Shown here piece by piece: positions 47,254 through 59,569 of a stretch of DNA of 64,000 nt; the first letter of the stretch is position 1; each line of letters begins with the position of its first letter. The DNA is from Halictus rubicundus (lineage: Eukaryota > Arthropoda > Insecta > Hymenoptera > Halictidae). Where the stretch lies: assembly GCF_050948215.1 (NCBI RefSeq), contig NC_135156.1:15375257-15439256 (forward strand). The letters are read 5' to 3'. Below the pieces are notes generated by a model. It saw only the letters and a program-made list of their open reading frames with translations. It ran no database searches and had not been told where the DNA came from. Both the position numbers and the translations under genes were made by a program.

Positions 47254-49290
47254 TTAACAATAAATATTGCCAATAAGCTTCAGGCTGCAGGATCTCTCCA
47301 TTTAATTTGTGTGCCAAAGGGTTAACGGGTAATTCTCCTAATCCGAAATTTCAACTTGAAGAATACTTCTCGCGCGTGAACCACGAAAGATATTTAAACA
47401 GTTGTTACACGAACAACTCCCGTGCACAATAAACATCTGCATACGTTCGAATAATTTTTTTCCTCGAGTGAGACGACGGCAGAAATTTTACGAATACATG
47501 TAAACTCGTCGGTACAAATAAAATCGAGTTACACGAAGGAAGGTATGTGAAATCAATGGTGAATTTTTATAGAATTCGAACGTGCGTTACGCGTGAAATT
47601 AGATCGCGCGTTAGGTCCCTTTTGCTCGGCTTCGTTTCGTCCGCCATCGATTGGAACCGTTAGCGGAAGAAATGAAACTCCGTTCCAATTTTCATTAACC
47701 AAGTTTGTCGGCGAGAGCGAGGATTCGCTGAGTCAGTCCGCTGTTTTATGGGATTGCCGGGTTGCGTTTCGAATCTCCTGTGGGAGGATTTTCCCGCGAA
47801 ATTTCCAGTCCTGGGCGGAAGCCGGGGTTTTCCGATGGCGAGGTTTCCGCGCCGGAAACGCGTCATCCTGGCCCGTAGAATTTGTTCGGCAAGTGGAACT
47901 GCCGGCTGAAATCGGCCGCGAACAGCCCCAGGAAACTTTTGACTCGGTCGTTCCACTTCGAACGAGAGTTATACGGAATTTATAGAAATGTTTTTGCCGT
48001 GCGAAAAATCAACCGAGTTTCGAACGAGACTGCCCCCCCCCCCCGGCCTTTCACGAAATGTTCGACAAATTAAATGTTACAGTCTGCACCGTGAAACGGA
48101 CAATCGAAAACAGTGCTTATTCTTGCAATTTTAAAGAACGACGTGCACGAACAATTATTCCTAGAATTTAAAGACGGTCTTCAACACTTTGCGTGCCGCG
48201 TGTACAGTGAACCCGCTTAGCGGAGAAGCTGCGAGAAGCTGCAAGCTCTTCAATAAAAATGTAAATTGAAGGGAGAAGTTTTTAATTTAAAACTGCAGAG
48301 TGTAAATATACAGCAAAAAGTTCTGCGGTCGATTTAAAAGTGAGAAAAAGTAAACTGTATGGTCGAATAAGACCAGAACGCTGCATCCGGGACGAAGATA
48401 AATTCCCCGAAAACTAAAAATCGCTTTCGGATCTAAGGAGCCATTAACCGTTCCATGGGCGATCAGAATAAATGGATCAGACGCTGCGACATTAAAAAGT
48501 TCCATGATAGAAGGGAAAAAGAAGAAGTAGAAGAAGCGTGTCTCCGGTGTCGTATCGCGGCGGCGGCGGCTGCATTCGTAATAACGATAACAATAATTGT
48601 TATCGCGATCGTCGTGAAATTCTGGCGCGGTGCCGGCTGCGGAAGGAAAAAATCCCCGGGAAAACCGGAGCGGAATGGGCCTTAATGGCGGCCATTTAGA
48701 CGCCGGGGAACGTTCATCGACAGGGCCGGGCACACGAAGGACGAAAGCGAACCGGTCCCCGAGGATTTTCCCGCCGACACAATCCCTTTTCCTGCTGAAA
48801 ATCCGCGCGGCCGTGCGAAGCGGGTTGCATACCGCTTTGGGAGCGACATAGGCGTCAGCCTCGGCAGCTATTCTAATGCTTCCGATAGCAGCATGCTTCC
48901 AGGGGTTCTTTAACGGCGCCACCACCCCCGGGGATTTTATGCTGTCTGGAATCATTTCGACGTCCTTATGGTTCCCCACGATTTTAACTGTGACAACACT
49001 ATTTTTCCTCTTTGACGTTTTTCCTTCCCAGCGTTCTCTAATTTATTCCCTTTGTGAACGTTCCGATAAAAATCCTATTAAATATTATCGAATTATTGCT
49101 TCGCTGGACGCTCTTTCGATGTTGTCACTCTTCAGGTTTATCTACTCTATATTTTCTCTACAATAATCCACAGAGTGGATTTTTTCATGGAAAATAAAAA
49201 TTGTCTGGATTAATTTGTAAGCCACGTATTTCTTGTCTTAATTATTCTAAACAGGCGAAAATAATACAGTAGCTTCTTTAAATTCTTTAA

Positions 49291-49608
49291 CCCCTTAACG
49301 CACAATTTTTTTGAAAAAAAACAGGCCAAAAAAAAATCAATTTTTAATATACTGCGCTTTTGTTCCATGGAAAAAGGCTATATTTTATTCTTGAATAAAT
49401 AAATGTTATAGCTTACAGTCCCATGTAAATGATAAATATCAATAAAACGATTTTTTTTACTTTGCTTTCACATTGTAATTTTCTCGATTATATTCGAGTG
49501 TGAAAAATTATAGCAGCATAAAATACAACGCCGCTCGAACTATCTCGAGTGTGCACAGTTTGGCCTGTTGAGCGCGCTCGAATTAACTCGAGCGTACAAA
49601 TTAAGGGG
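49291..49608. mobile_element. TTAA-type MITE (318 bp)
   Basis: TTAA on both sides (49287-49290, 49609-49612). Inverted ends CCCCTTAACGCAC and, reverse-complemented, CCCCTTAATTTGTACGC. The interior has short CTCGAGTG palindromes. Confidence 0.8.
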
Positions 49609-50543
49609 TTAATTGTTTTTTCTATTTCGAATTCACGTTCGTGCCACGTGTATTTCGTTCACGTTATACAAAGTCTGATATGTTTTACACTTTTTACGAT
49701 ACTTTTCAGCCTTTCAAATTAATTGGAGGCCTCCGTGCATTTATGGTTGATGCATATTGTACTGTGGTAAGGTTTAAAGAACGAAAAAAAGGGTTTCTAG
49801 GACGTTACGACCGACGATTTCCGAGAATCGAGCGCGACACGAGATGCAGTTGCAACACGCACGACCTTCGAGTCGACTCTCGCCTGGAATCGCCTCGATT
49901 CCTCGAAACACTGACGTCGATTGCGTCATCGGCTCGCCCAATTTCCCGATCCGTCTTACAGTCGCGTTTGGGATCATGCCATTTCGCTGAATGCAACCTT
50001 TCTCTTTCAGTCTCTTCGCGGTAACTGTTGCACTTTCAATTCCTTGAGATTCTAGAATGGCATTCGTCTTTTTTAGCTAGATAAAATTTCCTCGGGTCAC
50101 CAAGGTCCGCGATAGGCGGTGTCGTTTATGTCCGTATAGCGAAACTTCACTTTTGAATTTCTTTTCTGCTAATATTTATTTTTTCCCCGCTAATTAAAAC
50201 ATTTGACGTCCCAACGATTACACATTAAAATGGAGACTTCGGTGCATATTCTACAATATTTTCAGATTTCTCGAAAGCCTAGAACAGTGAAAAAAATTGG
50301 TTGTGGACGTAAACAAATTGGCCGCGGAAGATGTAAAATATAAGCTCTCCCACGGAAGGAAAATATAGCCTAATCGCTCTTCACCGTCGTTTGTCTCGAA
50401 TGAAAATGCACTGTCTGACGATTGCTGACTGTTTCCACTGAATTTTGGTCAGCATCTCCCATGTTCTGCAGTTGTTTATGGCCCAAAATGATTGATCGAC
50501 CATCGACTGATATAATCTAGGTCTATTTTAACCAGGATTACTG

Positions 50544-50740
50544 GACTGCGGATTTCCATCGCAAATAAAAATCGTTCGCATTAATTGCAGGACGTGGGAA
50601 CCAACTAGGAATAAATTTCTCTCTTCGGTGGTTTTATCGAGCTGGAAACAGCGTATCGATGCTGTTAAATTCTTGTTATATTTTTATCATTTCGAATCAC
50701 GCCCATCCATTTTTCCCATAAATATATAAAATCCACGGTC
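50544..50740 (-). mobile_element. CTGCGGAT-family MITE (197 bp)
   Basis: Left GACTGCGGATTTCCATCGCA, right ATATATAAAATCCACGGTC followed by TA. Placed head to head with the copy starting at 50761. Confidence 0.6.
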
Positions 50741-50760
50741 TAAGGATTATATTGCAGGTA

Positions 50761-50972
50761 GCCTGCGGATTTTATGCAATTACGGCAAAAACGAGTTGGT
50801 GCAATTTCGTAAGTAAAGAAATAAAATAAAATAAATTAAAGCAATAAAAGAACAGTCTAAGGACGTCGACGCGTAATTTTCAATTTATTAAGATCGTTAA
50901 AGGAAGCGAGAAATTTCAATGTACCTTCTGCTTCTTGCGGACAATTTTTATTTTCCATAATGATCCGCAGTC
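50761..50972 (+). mobile_element. CTGCGGAT-family MITE with TA duplication (212 bp)
   Basis: Left GCCTGCGGATTTTATGCAAT, right TTTCCATAATGATCCGCAGT then C; TA at both borders. Confidence 0.7.
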
Positions 50973-52006
50973 TAATGATGGGAATGATCCCAAGAGATTC
51001 CAACTTGTTTGGCCGTTAGTTTTAATTGTTTAATCGCTAAATGAGAGTGACTTCAAACCCACGGACGAGTCCCCCGTTCGATACGTTTCTGTGCTCGGGA
51101 CGCGGAAACAATCGAAGGCCCGTCACTGCTCGACCTCGAAGCTGACCCAGGGTGAACTCTGGACGTTTTTAACGGGACGAAAATCCGTGTCGGTCAGACG
51201 GAAGACCCGTTCCGCTCGATATCAGACGCATCCGCGGTCGGCGATTTTAATAACCGTCGTTTCGACGTCGATTCCAGATTCGTCGATTCCGGCCGAATGG
51301 AATTACCATTCCCACCACCCCCGTCGATCCCGCGACTTCCGCCCCCACCCTCCCTTTTTTTCTCTATCACGAGAGATCGCTAGCGAACGGGGGAGATTAT
51401 TCAACGACACTCTGAAAAACCGTTTCCATGGAAAAACCGGGTCGAGGGGACAAACCGCGAACCAATACCATCCCCGCTTTAACCAACCGTGGCCGGCGAG
51501 CTGGACCGATCATATTTTTTACCATGATTCTCGTCGTCGTTCCTATTAACCCCTCCACTGCTCATTATTGTCCATTTCGTGTCGCTATGCTTGCAATTAA
51601 ACGCGATCTTCGATCTTCGCGTATGCGATCGACGAGAACGTCTGTAGAAACGTCGAACAATTTTTTCCGGCAACGAAACTACCGGAGGCTTGAAGACTGA
51701 AGCTTCCGCTTTACAACGAGATCTTGAAAATCGATCTACGATTTTTGCTAGTCGTTTTACGGGAACAAAAACGGGGAACAAGTTCGATCGTGAGAAGCGT
51801 CCATCTGGTTTGCGGTGCACTTTTCGTTCAAACTTTCAACCTACGTTGATGAGAAAGAAAAAATCGTGGATCGATTTTTGTGATCTCGTTGCAAAGAGGA
51901 AGCTTCGATCTTCAAATCTACGGTGGATTCAGTGACGACAAAAATTTTCCAATGTCTTCGTAAACGTTCAAAGTCTGACGACGTGACTTCAATTTCCCAG
52001 CCGCTA
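50973..52006. other. Non-coding region, nothing recognised
   Basis: GC-rich, several overlapping frames on both strands, none protein-like. Confidence 0.45.
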
Positions 52007-52156
52007 CGCTGCGGATTTTATTTATGACAAAAACGGGTAGGTACAAATAATTTACAACGATGAAAAGATTGAGAGCATTACGATGGATCGATGTATTATC
52101 TCTGGCGTGCTAGAATCGATGCACAAAATTTCGATTTCGCATAAACGTTCGCAGAG
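52007..52156 (+). mobile_element. CTGCGGAT-family MITE (150 bp)
   Basis: Left CGCTGCGGATTTTATTTATG, right GATTTCGCATAAACGTTCGC then AG. Right end diverged. Confidence 0.5.
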
Positions 52157-52544
52157 CGATCGTGGAAAACCGTTCTCGAGGAGATTTGCACAGCGGATGA
52201 TTGCATGGCAAAAAGACAACAGGCCGGCCCGTCGATTTCGCGATGAATAGTAATCGAGTATCGAAATTACATGACAGCGGATCGAGGAACGCGCAGGTAC
52301 GCACAAGTGGGCGTGTGTAGGTGTGTATAGTTGGCGTGTCGCGTTTTCTGCCAATGATTTCCATAATCGGGGCAGTAAATCGCGGCGATAATGACGCGGC
52401 GATCGAGCCGTCAGAAGCGTTTCCGCGTCTCCGTGCCGTGCAATTTCCGAATATCCTAGCGACCCCCCCCCCCCTGTGCCCGTAATATCATAGACGCATG
52501 CAAGCTGATATTCAGCACGGTAGATTTAATATCGTCCCGCGTAT

Positions 52545-52727
52545 TTACTTGTCAAGCACCCGCTGCCTGTGCTTTCTATCGGCTTCGTTTACTTGGAAAT
52601 TGAGCGCGTTCGACCTGTCGGCCACGTCCTGAACCCAAATGACAACCATTTTTAAAGCGATCCCCGCGAAATTCTTGAGCTGATCGATCGTTAAGGGGGC
52701 CGGCAGGCATTTGGCCTTGACTGTCAC
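52545..52727 (-). pseudogene. Coding-like 59-codon segment, possibly a decayed small gene or an exon
   Basis: The frame reads VTVKAKCLPAPLTIDQLKNF, then AGIALKMVVIWVQDVADRSN and ALNFQVNEADRKHRQRVLDK before TAA. Composition is protein-like with regular hydrophobic spacing. Directly upstream, in a frame offset by one base, an ATG opens MSRKKAQDNIA, so a single-base shift would join the two into one short protein; this suggests a frameshifted copy. The alternative is a terminal exon, but the acceptor sequence is poor. The ACAA|GTAAAT at the end would be a phase-2 donor compatible with the Ig exon at 34219, but that join would separate the Ig cysteine and tryptophan too far to be convincing. No family recognised. 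Confidence 0.25.
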
Positions 52728-53120
52728 GCTATGTTATCCTGTGCCTTTTTCCTAGACATTTTACGTCTTAAATAAATAAGTAATCCGTTAAAAATGCATA
52801 CCACCGTGTTTGTACATGTCTTTGCTACGTCTGTACAGAGCCTTTTTTTTCGATACGAACACTAAATCTCCCGAAATTAAGAGAATCTTTCAGCGGCAGC
52901 CATCTTGTGACGTCATACCTGCTTCAGAATTCGAATTTTCTGCCGAACATTACAAATTACTCCACGATGAGGTAGAAATTCGCAATTTGGGCTCCATACA
53001 GACGTAGATTGGACTTTCAGGAAACACAATTGACCACTTCTAAACTGCTCATTGCAATATTGAAGCGGCAGTTTGTCTAGATTTTGACCCTTGCATACGT
53101 CTATGGATTTCAAACCATGC

Positions 53121-53340
53121 CGGCCCGGCCGATAAGGTAGAGTGATCACGTTACCGACAAAAATAGGCGAAAAATGGTTTCACGTGCCTCAACTTTTCGT
53201 CCTTATACAAGAACATTTTGTCGCTGGTAAAGGGCTCGTTCGAAAGAGGAAGGTCCAATCCAGCGCGCGCTGGTCATCAGCTGACGAGATTATGCGGATA
53301 TTTGCTAATATAAGCGTTAGAAGTAGGCCAAAAATCCTCG
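53121..53340 (+). repeat. Third, inverted copy of the 230-bp dispersed repeat
   Basis: Contains CGTTACCGACAAAAATAGGC, matching the reverse complement of the units at 34880-35340, and the same peptide (GEKWFHVPQLFVL, EHFVAGKGLVRKRKVQSSAR). Confidence 0.8.
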
Positions 53341-53350
53341 ACTGCGGTAT

Positions 53351-53528
53351 ACAGTGATTTCTCTATGTATGTCGCCAAGGCCTCGGTGATAAACGTCGCA
53401 GAATTATCCCCACTGCCGCGAAGCTCAAGTAACCTCGGACGCCGAGGAGTGTAAACGTAACACGGCTCGAGTATGTCTCCTGTACGATACAAGATCCATG
53501 TTGTCGACATATATCGAGAATTCACTGT
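53351..53528. mobile_element. MITE of the ACAGTG..TTCTCGATATATGTC family (178 bp)
   Basis: Left end ACAGTGATTTCTCTATGTAT; right end reverse-complemented ACAGTGAATTCTCGATATAT. Diverged, shorter relative of 32204-32573, and placed directly beside the repeat at 53121-53340. Confidence 0.65.
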
Positions 53529-53899
53529 AAAATTAACGGGACCAGTCCAGGATCGTTCAAACAATGAACCTATTAACTCTCTATGCTAAAAGCCCCGTAA
53601 AAGAAAGCAAAAATTCGTCGATAAATCACCACCGTCGGGGGGTTCAATTAATTCGATCAATTCCGTCCAATTCGTTCTTCGGTGCACAAATTAAACGATC
53701 AAACAGCAGAAGAACGCTATTGCGGGGGACAGTGGAGTGGCCTAAGCAATCGGTTCGACCAGTCGCAGCCCCGGAAATCGGGTGATCGTAACGAAATGGC
53801 AAATAGCTTCGAAAACGCGACTTCCGAGTGCCGATAGATAGAAAGAGGAGCTTTCGACGGTGTGTCCGCTCGTAAATTTCCTCGGTATCCTGGTTCTCT

Positions 53900-53901
<2 letters not shown>

Positions 53902-53971
<70 letters not shown>
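53902..53971. repeat. (CT)n microsatellite
   Basis: About 35 CT units, the longest in the window. Confidence 0.95.
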
Positions 53972-53974
<3 letters not shown>

Positions 53975-54468
53975 GCTCGGGTCCTGTCAATAATTCGAGA
54001 AATTCGCCAGGCGAATCGTGTTTCTTTCTCTTCTTTCCTCGTTGGAACCAATGCCTCTTCTTTCGAGGGACGAAAGTATTGCGCCCCCGGGGGTAACCGT
54101 GTTACCGCCTCGAAATAATATTTACGTTCGAGGATCCGCCGCGCATTTTCACGGTCCGCCGATCGATCGACGGGAATTCCTTCCGTCGGAATGACGGAGA
54201 TCCAATTTTGCCCGAACCGGAAGTTCTGCACTCTACGAAAGAGACGGAAGCGTTTCCGCGCGCTCTTGCCCCCTCCTCCCCCTCACCGCTTCCGGTTAAA
54301 CAGCGCTTCCGCTCTTCTCGCACTTTGTTTCGGCCTATCGGGCCTTTCGTACCCTTTTTTCCCCGATCCGTTTTGTTTCTGGCTTCGATACCCGGCGCCA
54401 ATTGCAGCTATTTGTTTGCCAAATCGATCAACCCCTTGTACCAATTGTTCCTGCGTTTAAATGAACTG

Positions 54469-54656
54469 GACTGCGGATTTTGTGCACTCATGACAAGTAC
54501 CAAATGCGCACGATTTCGAACAGGGGAAACATTATGGGGATTCAGGGGCGTCGGTGTTTCTCAATTTTTGAACGTTATTCAAAGAAGGGAATAACTTCTC
54601 ATTTGGCTGCTGTTGTTCAGAATCGATGCAGAAAATTTTGTGTAACGATCCGCAGG
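54469..54656 (+). mobile_element. CTGCGGAT-family MITE (188 bp)
   Basis: Left GACTGCGGATTTTGTGCACT, right TTTTGTGTAACGATCCGCAG. Further single ends of the same family lie near 2700, 3222, 31926, 33443, 54850, 55204 and 60785. Confidence 0.6.
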
Positions 54657-55861
54657 TTGATCTATCTTATCTTTATGCAAAAGAAAAATTGTCTAATTGC
54701 GGAAGGCAAGAGTCAAGGATACGAGGACCTCTCGTTTTTCCAATCGTTTTAGTAAATTAAAAATAACGTATTAATGTTCCGCGAATCTTCCGTGTGATTT
54801 GAATTACATCTACCGAATTTCATCATAAATGTCTAAAGCTCCGCAGTCTGGTGATGAAAAATTCATCGTTCCTAATAGATTGCTATCCGAAAGAAAAAAT
54901 TCATATTAATCGCAGGCCTGCATTTAATTCGACGCTTACATCGTGACAAGACTCCTCGGCGAATATTAAATCTTCTTCAATCTCTGGTGACGGGAAATCT
55001 GTATCAAGAACGATTTCATTTTTGTAAGAAAATCGCACACAGACACCACTATCGATCAGCGTAAAATTGCCACATTTGCTAACGACTAGGGCGCCGGGGC
55101 AATTTAAAATAGTAAAAACGTTACCAAAATTTAAGGAGGTCGATGTATCGCCTTCGACCTCTCAAGAAGAAGAACACGAATGTCCAACAATTTTTATTTA
55201 GCTAACTGCGGAGTTTAATTTTAAATATCCCTCACGGTCGCGGAATTAAAATCAATGACGAGTATTCACGTCGAACGCAGGCCAAATTCCGCTGTTACAA
55301 ATTTCACGGAAAAAGTAAAGCAAATTGAAAAGGAATTACATTTTTATTCGATAAGAAATTAACAATTCGTTAACGTCGACCGCACCGCGATAGAGATTTG
55401 GTCCGACGTGTATACACAACGCGCTTAACTGATTAAATAAATTGTACAAAATCACAAAATTTTATTTTGATTCGAAGAGGATGCAAGGACAATCCGGGAC
55501 GAGTTTATACGTCGCGATAAATGCGCCAGAGAAGCCCAAGTATTTGCAGGTCTCCGAAATGACGACTGGCGAGAATATTGGGGGGGGGGGATGAAGGTGG
55601 ATCCGCAGTGGATCAGAAAAATGGCACAAGGGGAGCGCGCAGGTGGGTTTCGCTAGAGATAGAGAAAAGTGGCGCAACGATAGCGCTTGGTGTATTAGAC
55701 CGGAGAAATTGCAGTTGCCGAGGCCGAAGCCGCGATAAATTTTCCAGTTGCTGCGCGCCGACAGATATAATAAGGGCAAGGTTCCAGGAGACGACAATCG
55801 AATTCCCGGGGGAGCCGTTCCCTGGAAAAGGGAGGCGTCTAGGCGCAGCTCGCGAAAACCT

Positions 55862-55915
<54 letters not shown>

Positions 55916-57744
55916 GGTCGAGCCCGCGTGTTAACCGTGAAATGACGCCGTTCCAGGAACCCACTCCTAATGTCTACGATTCGGGGAACGGTCTCGAGCC
56001 GTTGGAGCGGATCCATCGATCGCACCTGCCGCCCCCGCCTTATTATATTTATACGAGATACTATCCAGGCCGACTGCGAGACACCAACCAGGCCACCGCC
56101 GACCATACTCGATGCCCCTGAACGAGTTTGCATCGCGAGAACCTGGAGGAATTCCGCGACTTCCGAACTTTCAAGGGGGCATTCCGTGCTTCTCGAGGCC
56201 GTTTCTGCTCGGTCTTACGGATTTTTTTCCGGAAAAATTACCGAACCTTCCGCGCTGGGATTTTGCACGCATATTCGTCGCTGTCCGAAGTACCCGTGCG
56301 ATTTTTTCCAAGTAAAAATAATCAAAATTACACGAGCTGTATATATTTTTTTCTCTACCGTACAATCCTACATCGCAAATTCTCCGGCTGTATCAAAATC
56401 GAACGGAGAAAATTCACTATTGGCCATTCAAAAGAACAATATTCCCTGCGTGTACCATTTCTTCAAACCCTACAATTTTTATTCGCAACAACATTCTTCG
56501 AACAAATGAAGTTATTTCGCAGGAGACACGCAGCACATATTGGCCCTTTCGGGGAAGAATGTGGGCAAGCTAACTAACATCAGGGCCGCGAATCTAATTG
56601 CTCAAGTTGGACACTGACCAGTTTAACCGCGTAACGAAACATTCCGTACGTCTTGTTAATTTTTGCCAGTGATTCAGAATTGAAGGCTCGCGTTGATCTA
56701 CTCTTCTCGGGGGAAATGGTTTTCAATATTTTCCGGGGGAATCGGCGAAGGGTTTGACAATGCCGCGAATCGAATAAGGAAGGTACGCGTACCTTACCCG
56801 GGAATAAGCTAACGGGATTTACGAGATGGCTGGGTGCACAGAATCGATCGAGCGAGGAGACAAAGCGCGCGGCGCGGCGGTTCATTAGCGCGAACCGATT
56901 AATAAACGGGCGGCCGCGAAATTACGAAAATATCGGCGTCGGTGATCGGTGTTTGTCCTGCGCTACTCCGGTCGTTAGAACAAGGATTTACGGCCCGGGG
57001 GCCAGGGATATAATTACGCCTCGGGACCCGGGGCTCGGAAGCGACACGCTCGAAAATCGGAGCAATTAAAGAGGAGCGGCCCCGGCAATTATTCCGCAGG
57101 GGAGGGGGTCGATCGGTTAATGCACGATAAAATACAAAATCGCGGGGCGGGAGGGTCGGTCGCGCCGTTAGGGCAGCGAAAGTAATTAAATGCGCGTCCT
57201 GAAATAAAAAAACAAACTGTGTCCGAGAAAAGCCTTCTCGACTTACTTCGAGTCGTTCCCGGCGAGTTAATTAATCTCCCGTGAAATCCGGAAAAAACCC
57301 GATTCGGTTCGGGGTTCGACGTTGTCCAGGAGAAATCTGGTTTCTCCCTCGGGATGACCCGGGGCTCTGAAATCCGTGTTTTCCCAGGTCACCGTCGTCG
57401 TCGGGTGTCTTTATTAAAAATCCGTATTCAAGGTCGGCTCGTAAGAAAAGCTCGTAAAACCACGAACCCGCGTGCGCGCGGCTTTAATAAAGGAATTTCT
57501 GATACGGGCAAACAATCGCTCCTCTTTCGCGCCGGTAAGCGGTTTCTTCGGGGACCACGGGAGCCGGCCGGGCCATTGTTCCCTTATGGTCGCCGAGTTC
57601 ATTAATACAGTCGGCGGGGAAAGTATTTGTCGACGTTCGCCCCGTTCCGGTCGATTTTTGTCGCAATAACTATTTCACTCGGCGAACCTCCTCGCGGAGG
57701 GCGTTGCTCAATGGCGATTCACAGCGTCGAAGCTTGAAAAAGAA
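54657..57744. other. Non-coding region
   Basis: One microsatellite and single CTGCGGAT-family ends near 54850 and 55204. A strong donor-like CGAA|GTAAGT lies on the minus strand at about 57245, but no coding frame leads into it. Confidence 0.45.
55865..55910. repeat. (GA)n microsatellite
   Basis: About 23 GA units. Confidence 0.95.
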
Positions 57745-58110
57745 TTTTCAAAGGGTATTCATATTGTCGAATATTTCATAACAGGCTGTATTTTTCGCAA
57801 AATGTTTCGCAATGATTTTTTTATAGAATTTCCAAAAGGTATTCACGCGGTAAAATATTTTATAGCGACCTGTGTTTGTCACAAAATCATTGACAATGTC
57901 GAGTAATGTCATTCCCATTGTCGAGTAATTTTTAAGCGACTGTACGCTGCGCAGACCGTTCGGCGATGTTTTTAATAAATTTCCGAAAGGTATTCGCGTC
58001 GTGAAATATTTCACAGTAAGCTGTGTTAAATAGTTGACGATGTTTCATAAACAATTTTCGATCGGCATTCCTGTTGCCAAATATTTTTTAAGCAAAAGGT
58101 TCGACAATTT
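57745..58110 (+). repeat. Degenerate tandem repeat, about 75-80 bp unit
   Basis: (G/C)G(T/C)ATTC...GTNG(A/T)AATATTT blocks at about 57755, 57837, 57909, 57987 and 58063. The following 250 bp contain looser repeats around TTTTATT. Confidence 0.55.
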
Positions 58111-58391
58111 TTTAAACAATCTCCTACTCAAGAATAATTCAATTTTATTAGGGCAATGTCTACGAAAATAATTTAATTTCATTAAAATGCCATACCGATG
58201 AAAGTAATTCACCTTTATTGCAATCTTGCCGGACAAACGTAATATTGATTTATTAAACTAGCTCCGACGCAATAATACAATTTTATTGAAGTCGCACCGA
58301 CAAAAGCATCTTAATCTTGTTCAAATAATACCGGAAAATAATTCACTTTTATTAAAACATTACCAAACAGATCGCACCAACGGTGATTTAA

Positions 58392-58636
58392 CCCTTTGCA
58401 CTCGGCGCTATTCTCATTGTAAAACTAAATTTTTCTTCCGTCTTAGAATATTTTCATTTTATTCGTACGAAACGGATCCGATTTCCACATATAATGTTTA
58501 AATGTTTAACACTTTATTAAACACAAATTTCGTAATGTAACAAATATTTTGTAACATTTTTCGCAATTTCATTGAAATAATGCCACAACAGTTTCTATGT
58601 AGTGGTGCTTCAGAGTCACCACTCGAGTGCAAAGGG
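58392..58636. mobile_element. TTAA-type MITE (245 bp)
   Basis: TTAA at both borders (58388-58391, 58637-58640). The ends CCCTTTGCACTCGGCG and, reverse-complemented, CCCTTTGCACTCGAGTG form inverted repeats. TTAA targets are typical of piggyBac-like or Kolobok elements. Confidence 0.85.
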
Positions 58637-58640
58637 TTAA

Positions 58641-59514
58641 TTTCGTGAAATTATCAGGCGCTGACATAATCGTGCCAAGAAAACTGATATAATCAAGTAC
58701 TGACGGACAACTTTCCTTAACTAACCACTAACAAAAACCGTTTCATCGAAGCGACAGCCAAAAACAAAATTTCCTCTCGCTGAACCGTCACCGCGAGCCG
58801 CGGCTGAAGCAGCCGAGAGCCCATACATAGCTTTTAAAAATAATATGACAAAAAGGTACGGCTCCGGAGGGATGCGGAACGGTACCTTCCCGTTCCCGTA
58901 AATGGCGGCTATCGATTCCGCGACGCATTTCCAGCGAACAAGGAAGAAATAGCATAGTTCTGTATCTCGGCGACAGGCTGGAGCCCCGTCGAAGCCGTTT
59001 CACCGTGTCCCAGGATTTCCGAATCGCTCCCTAGAAGAAAAGCTGTCGGCTGTTTCGCTCCGGGGGACCAAAGCGGAATAAAGTAATCCTTAATGCAGCG
59101 GATAAGAGACTCCGTCGAGAGGGGTGGTTACAGGGTGGAGGGGTGGGTGGTTGAAGAAAGACGAACGAAGAAGCAGAATAAGAAAAGGGTGGGGGGAGGG
59201 GCGGGCGAGCCTTTTAGGCGACCGTCCCGCGGATCCACGGGGATCAAAGGGACCGAGGATCCACGGGAACTATCCTCCCCTCCCCCCTCCGCCCCGCACG
59301 GAAAATGATCTCTCACCGATTTCTAGGTCCTCGGGTAGGGGACCGGTCGGCATCGCGATCGTGAATCAGGAGAATCTCCCCGGAGGAGAGAAAGGAAATC
59401 TTTCGCGCGACTCGATTTCCCGCGCCACGTAAATCCACTTTCTCGCTGGCTGCCGTCGAGATCAAAGCTCGATCCGATCCGGTAGTCCGACCAGCTCAAA
59501 GGACCAGCGAAGCC
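58641..59514. other. Non-coding region
   Basis: Purine-rich and GC-rich with a minus-strand donor-like CG|GTGAGA near 59317; no supported exon. Confidence 0.4.
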
Positions 59515-59542
59515 TGTGTGTGTGCGTGTGTGTGTGTGTGTT
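59515..59542. repeat. (GT)n microsatellite
   Basis: About 14 GT units with one GC; it adjoins the candidate exon at 59570-59781. Confidence 0.95.
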
Positions 59543-59569
59543 TCGTCTCGAATCGATTGGAGACCAAAG

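Larger units (their letters stand above)
46240..50543. other. Non-coding region with two TTAA MITEs
   Basis: GC-rich at 46690-47000, 47590-47960 and 48540-48860, each giving chance frames. A poly-C run at 48034-48045. Confidence 0.5.

Noticed and set aside
48287..48979. Minus-strand 230-codon frame
   Set aside because: No protein domain, no conserved-looking segment, and stretches of YYRYYE and RRRRD type; likely chance in GC-rich DNA.
59328..59386. Possible 59-bp minus-strand exon between ctccggggag and CG|GTGAGA
   Set aside because: Splice sites are fair but the peptide has no recognisable feature and the frame does not continue from the candidate exon at 59570-59781.
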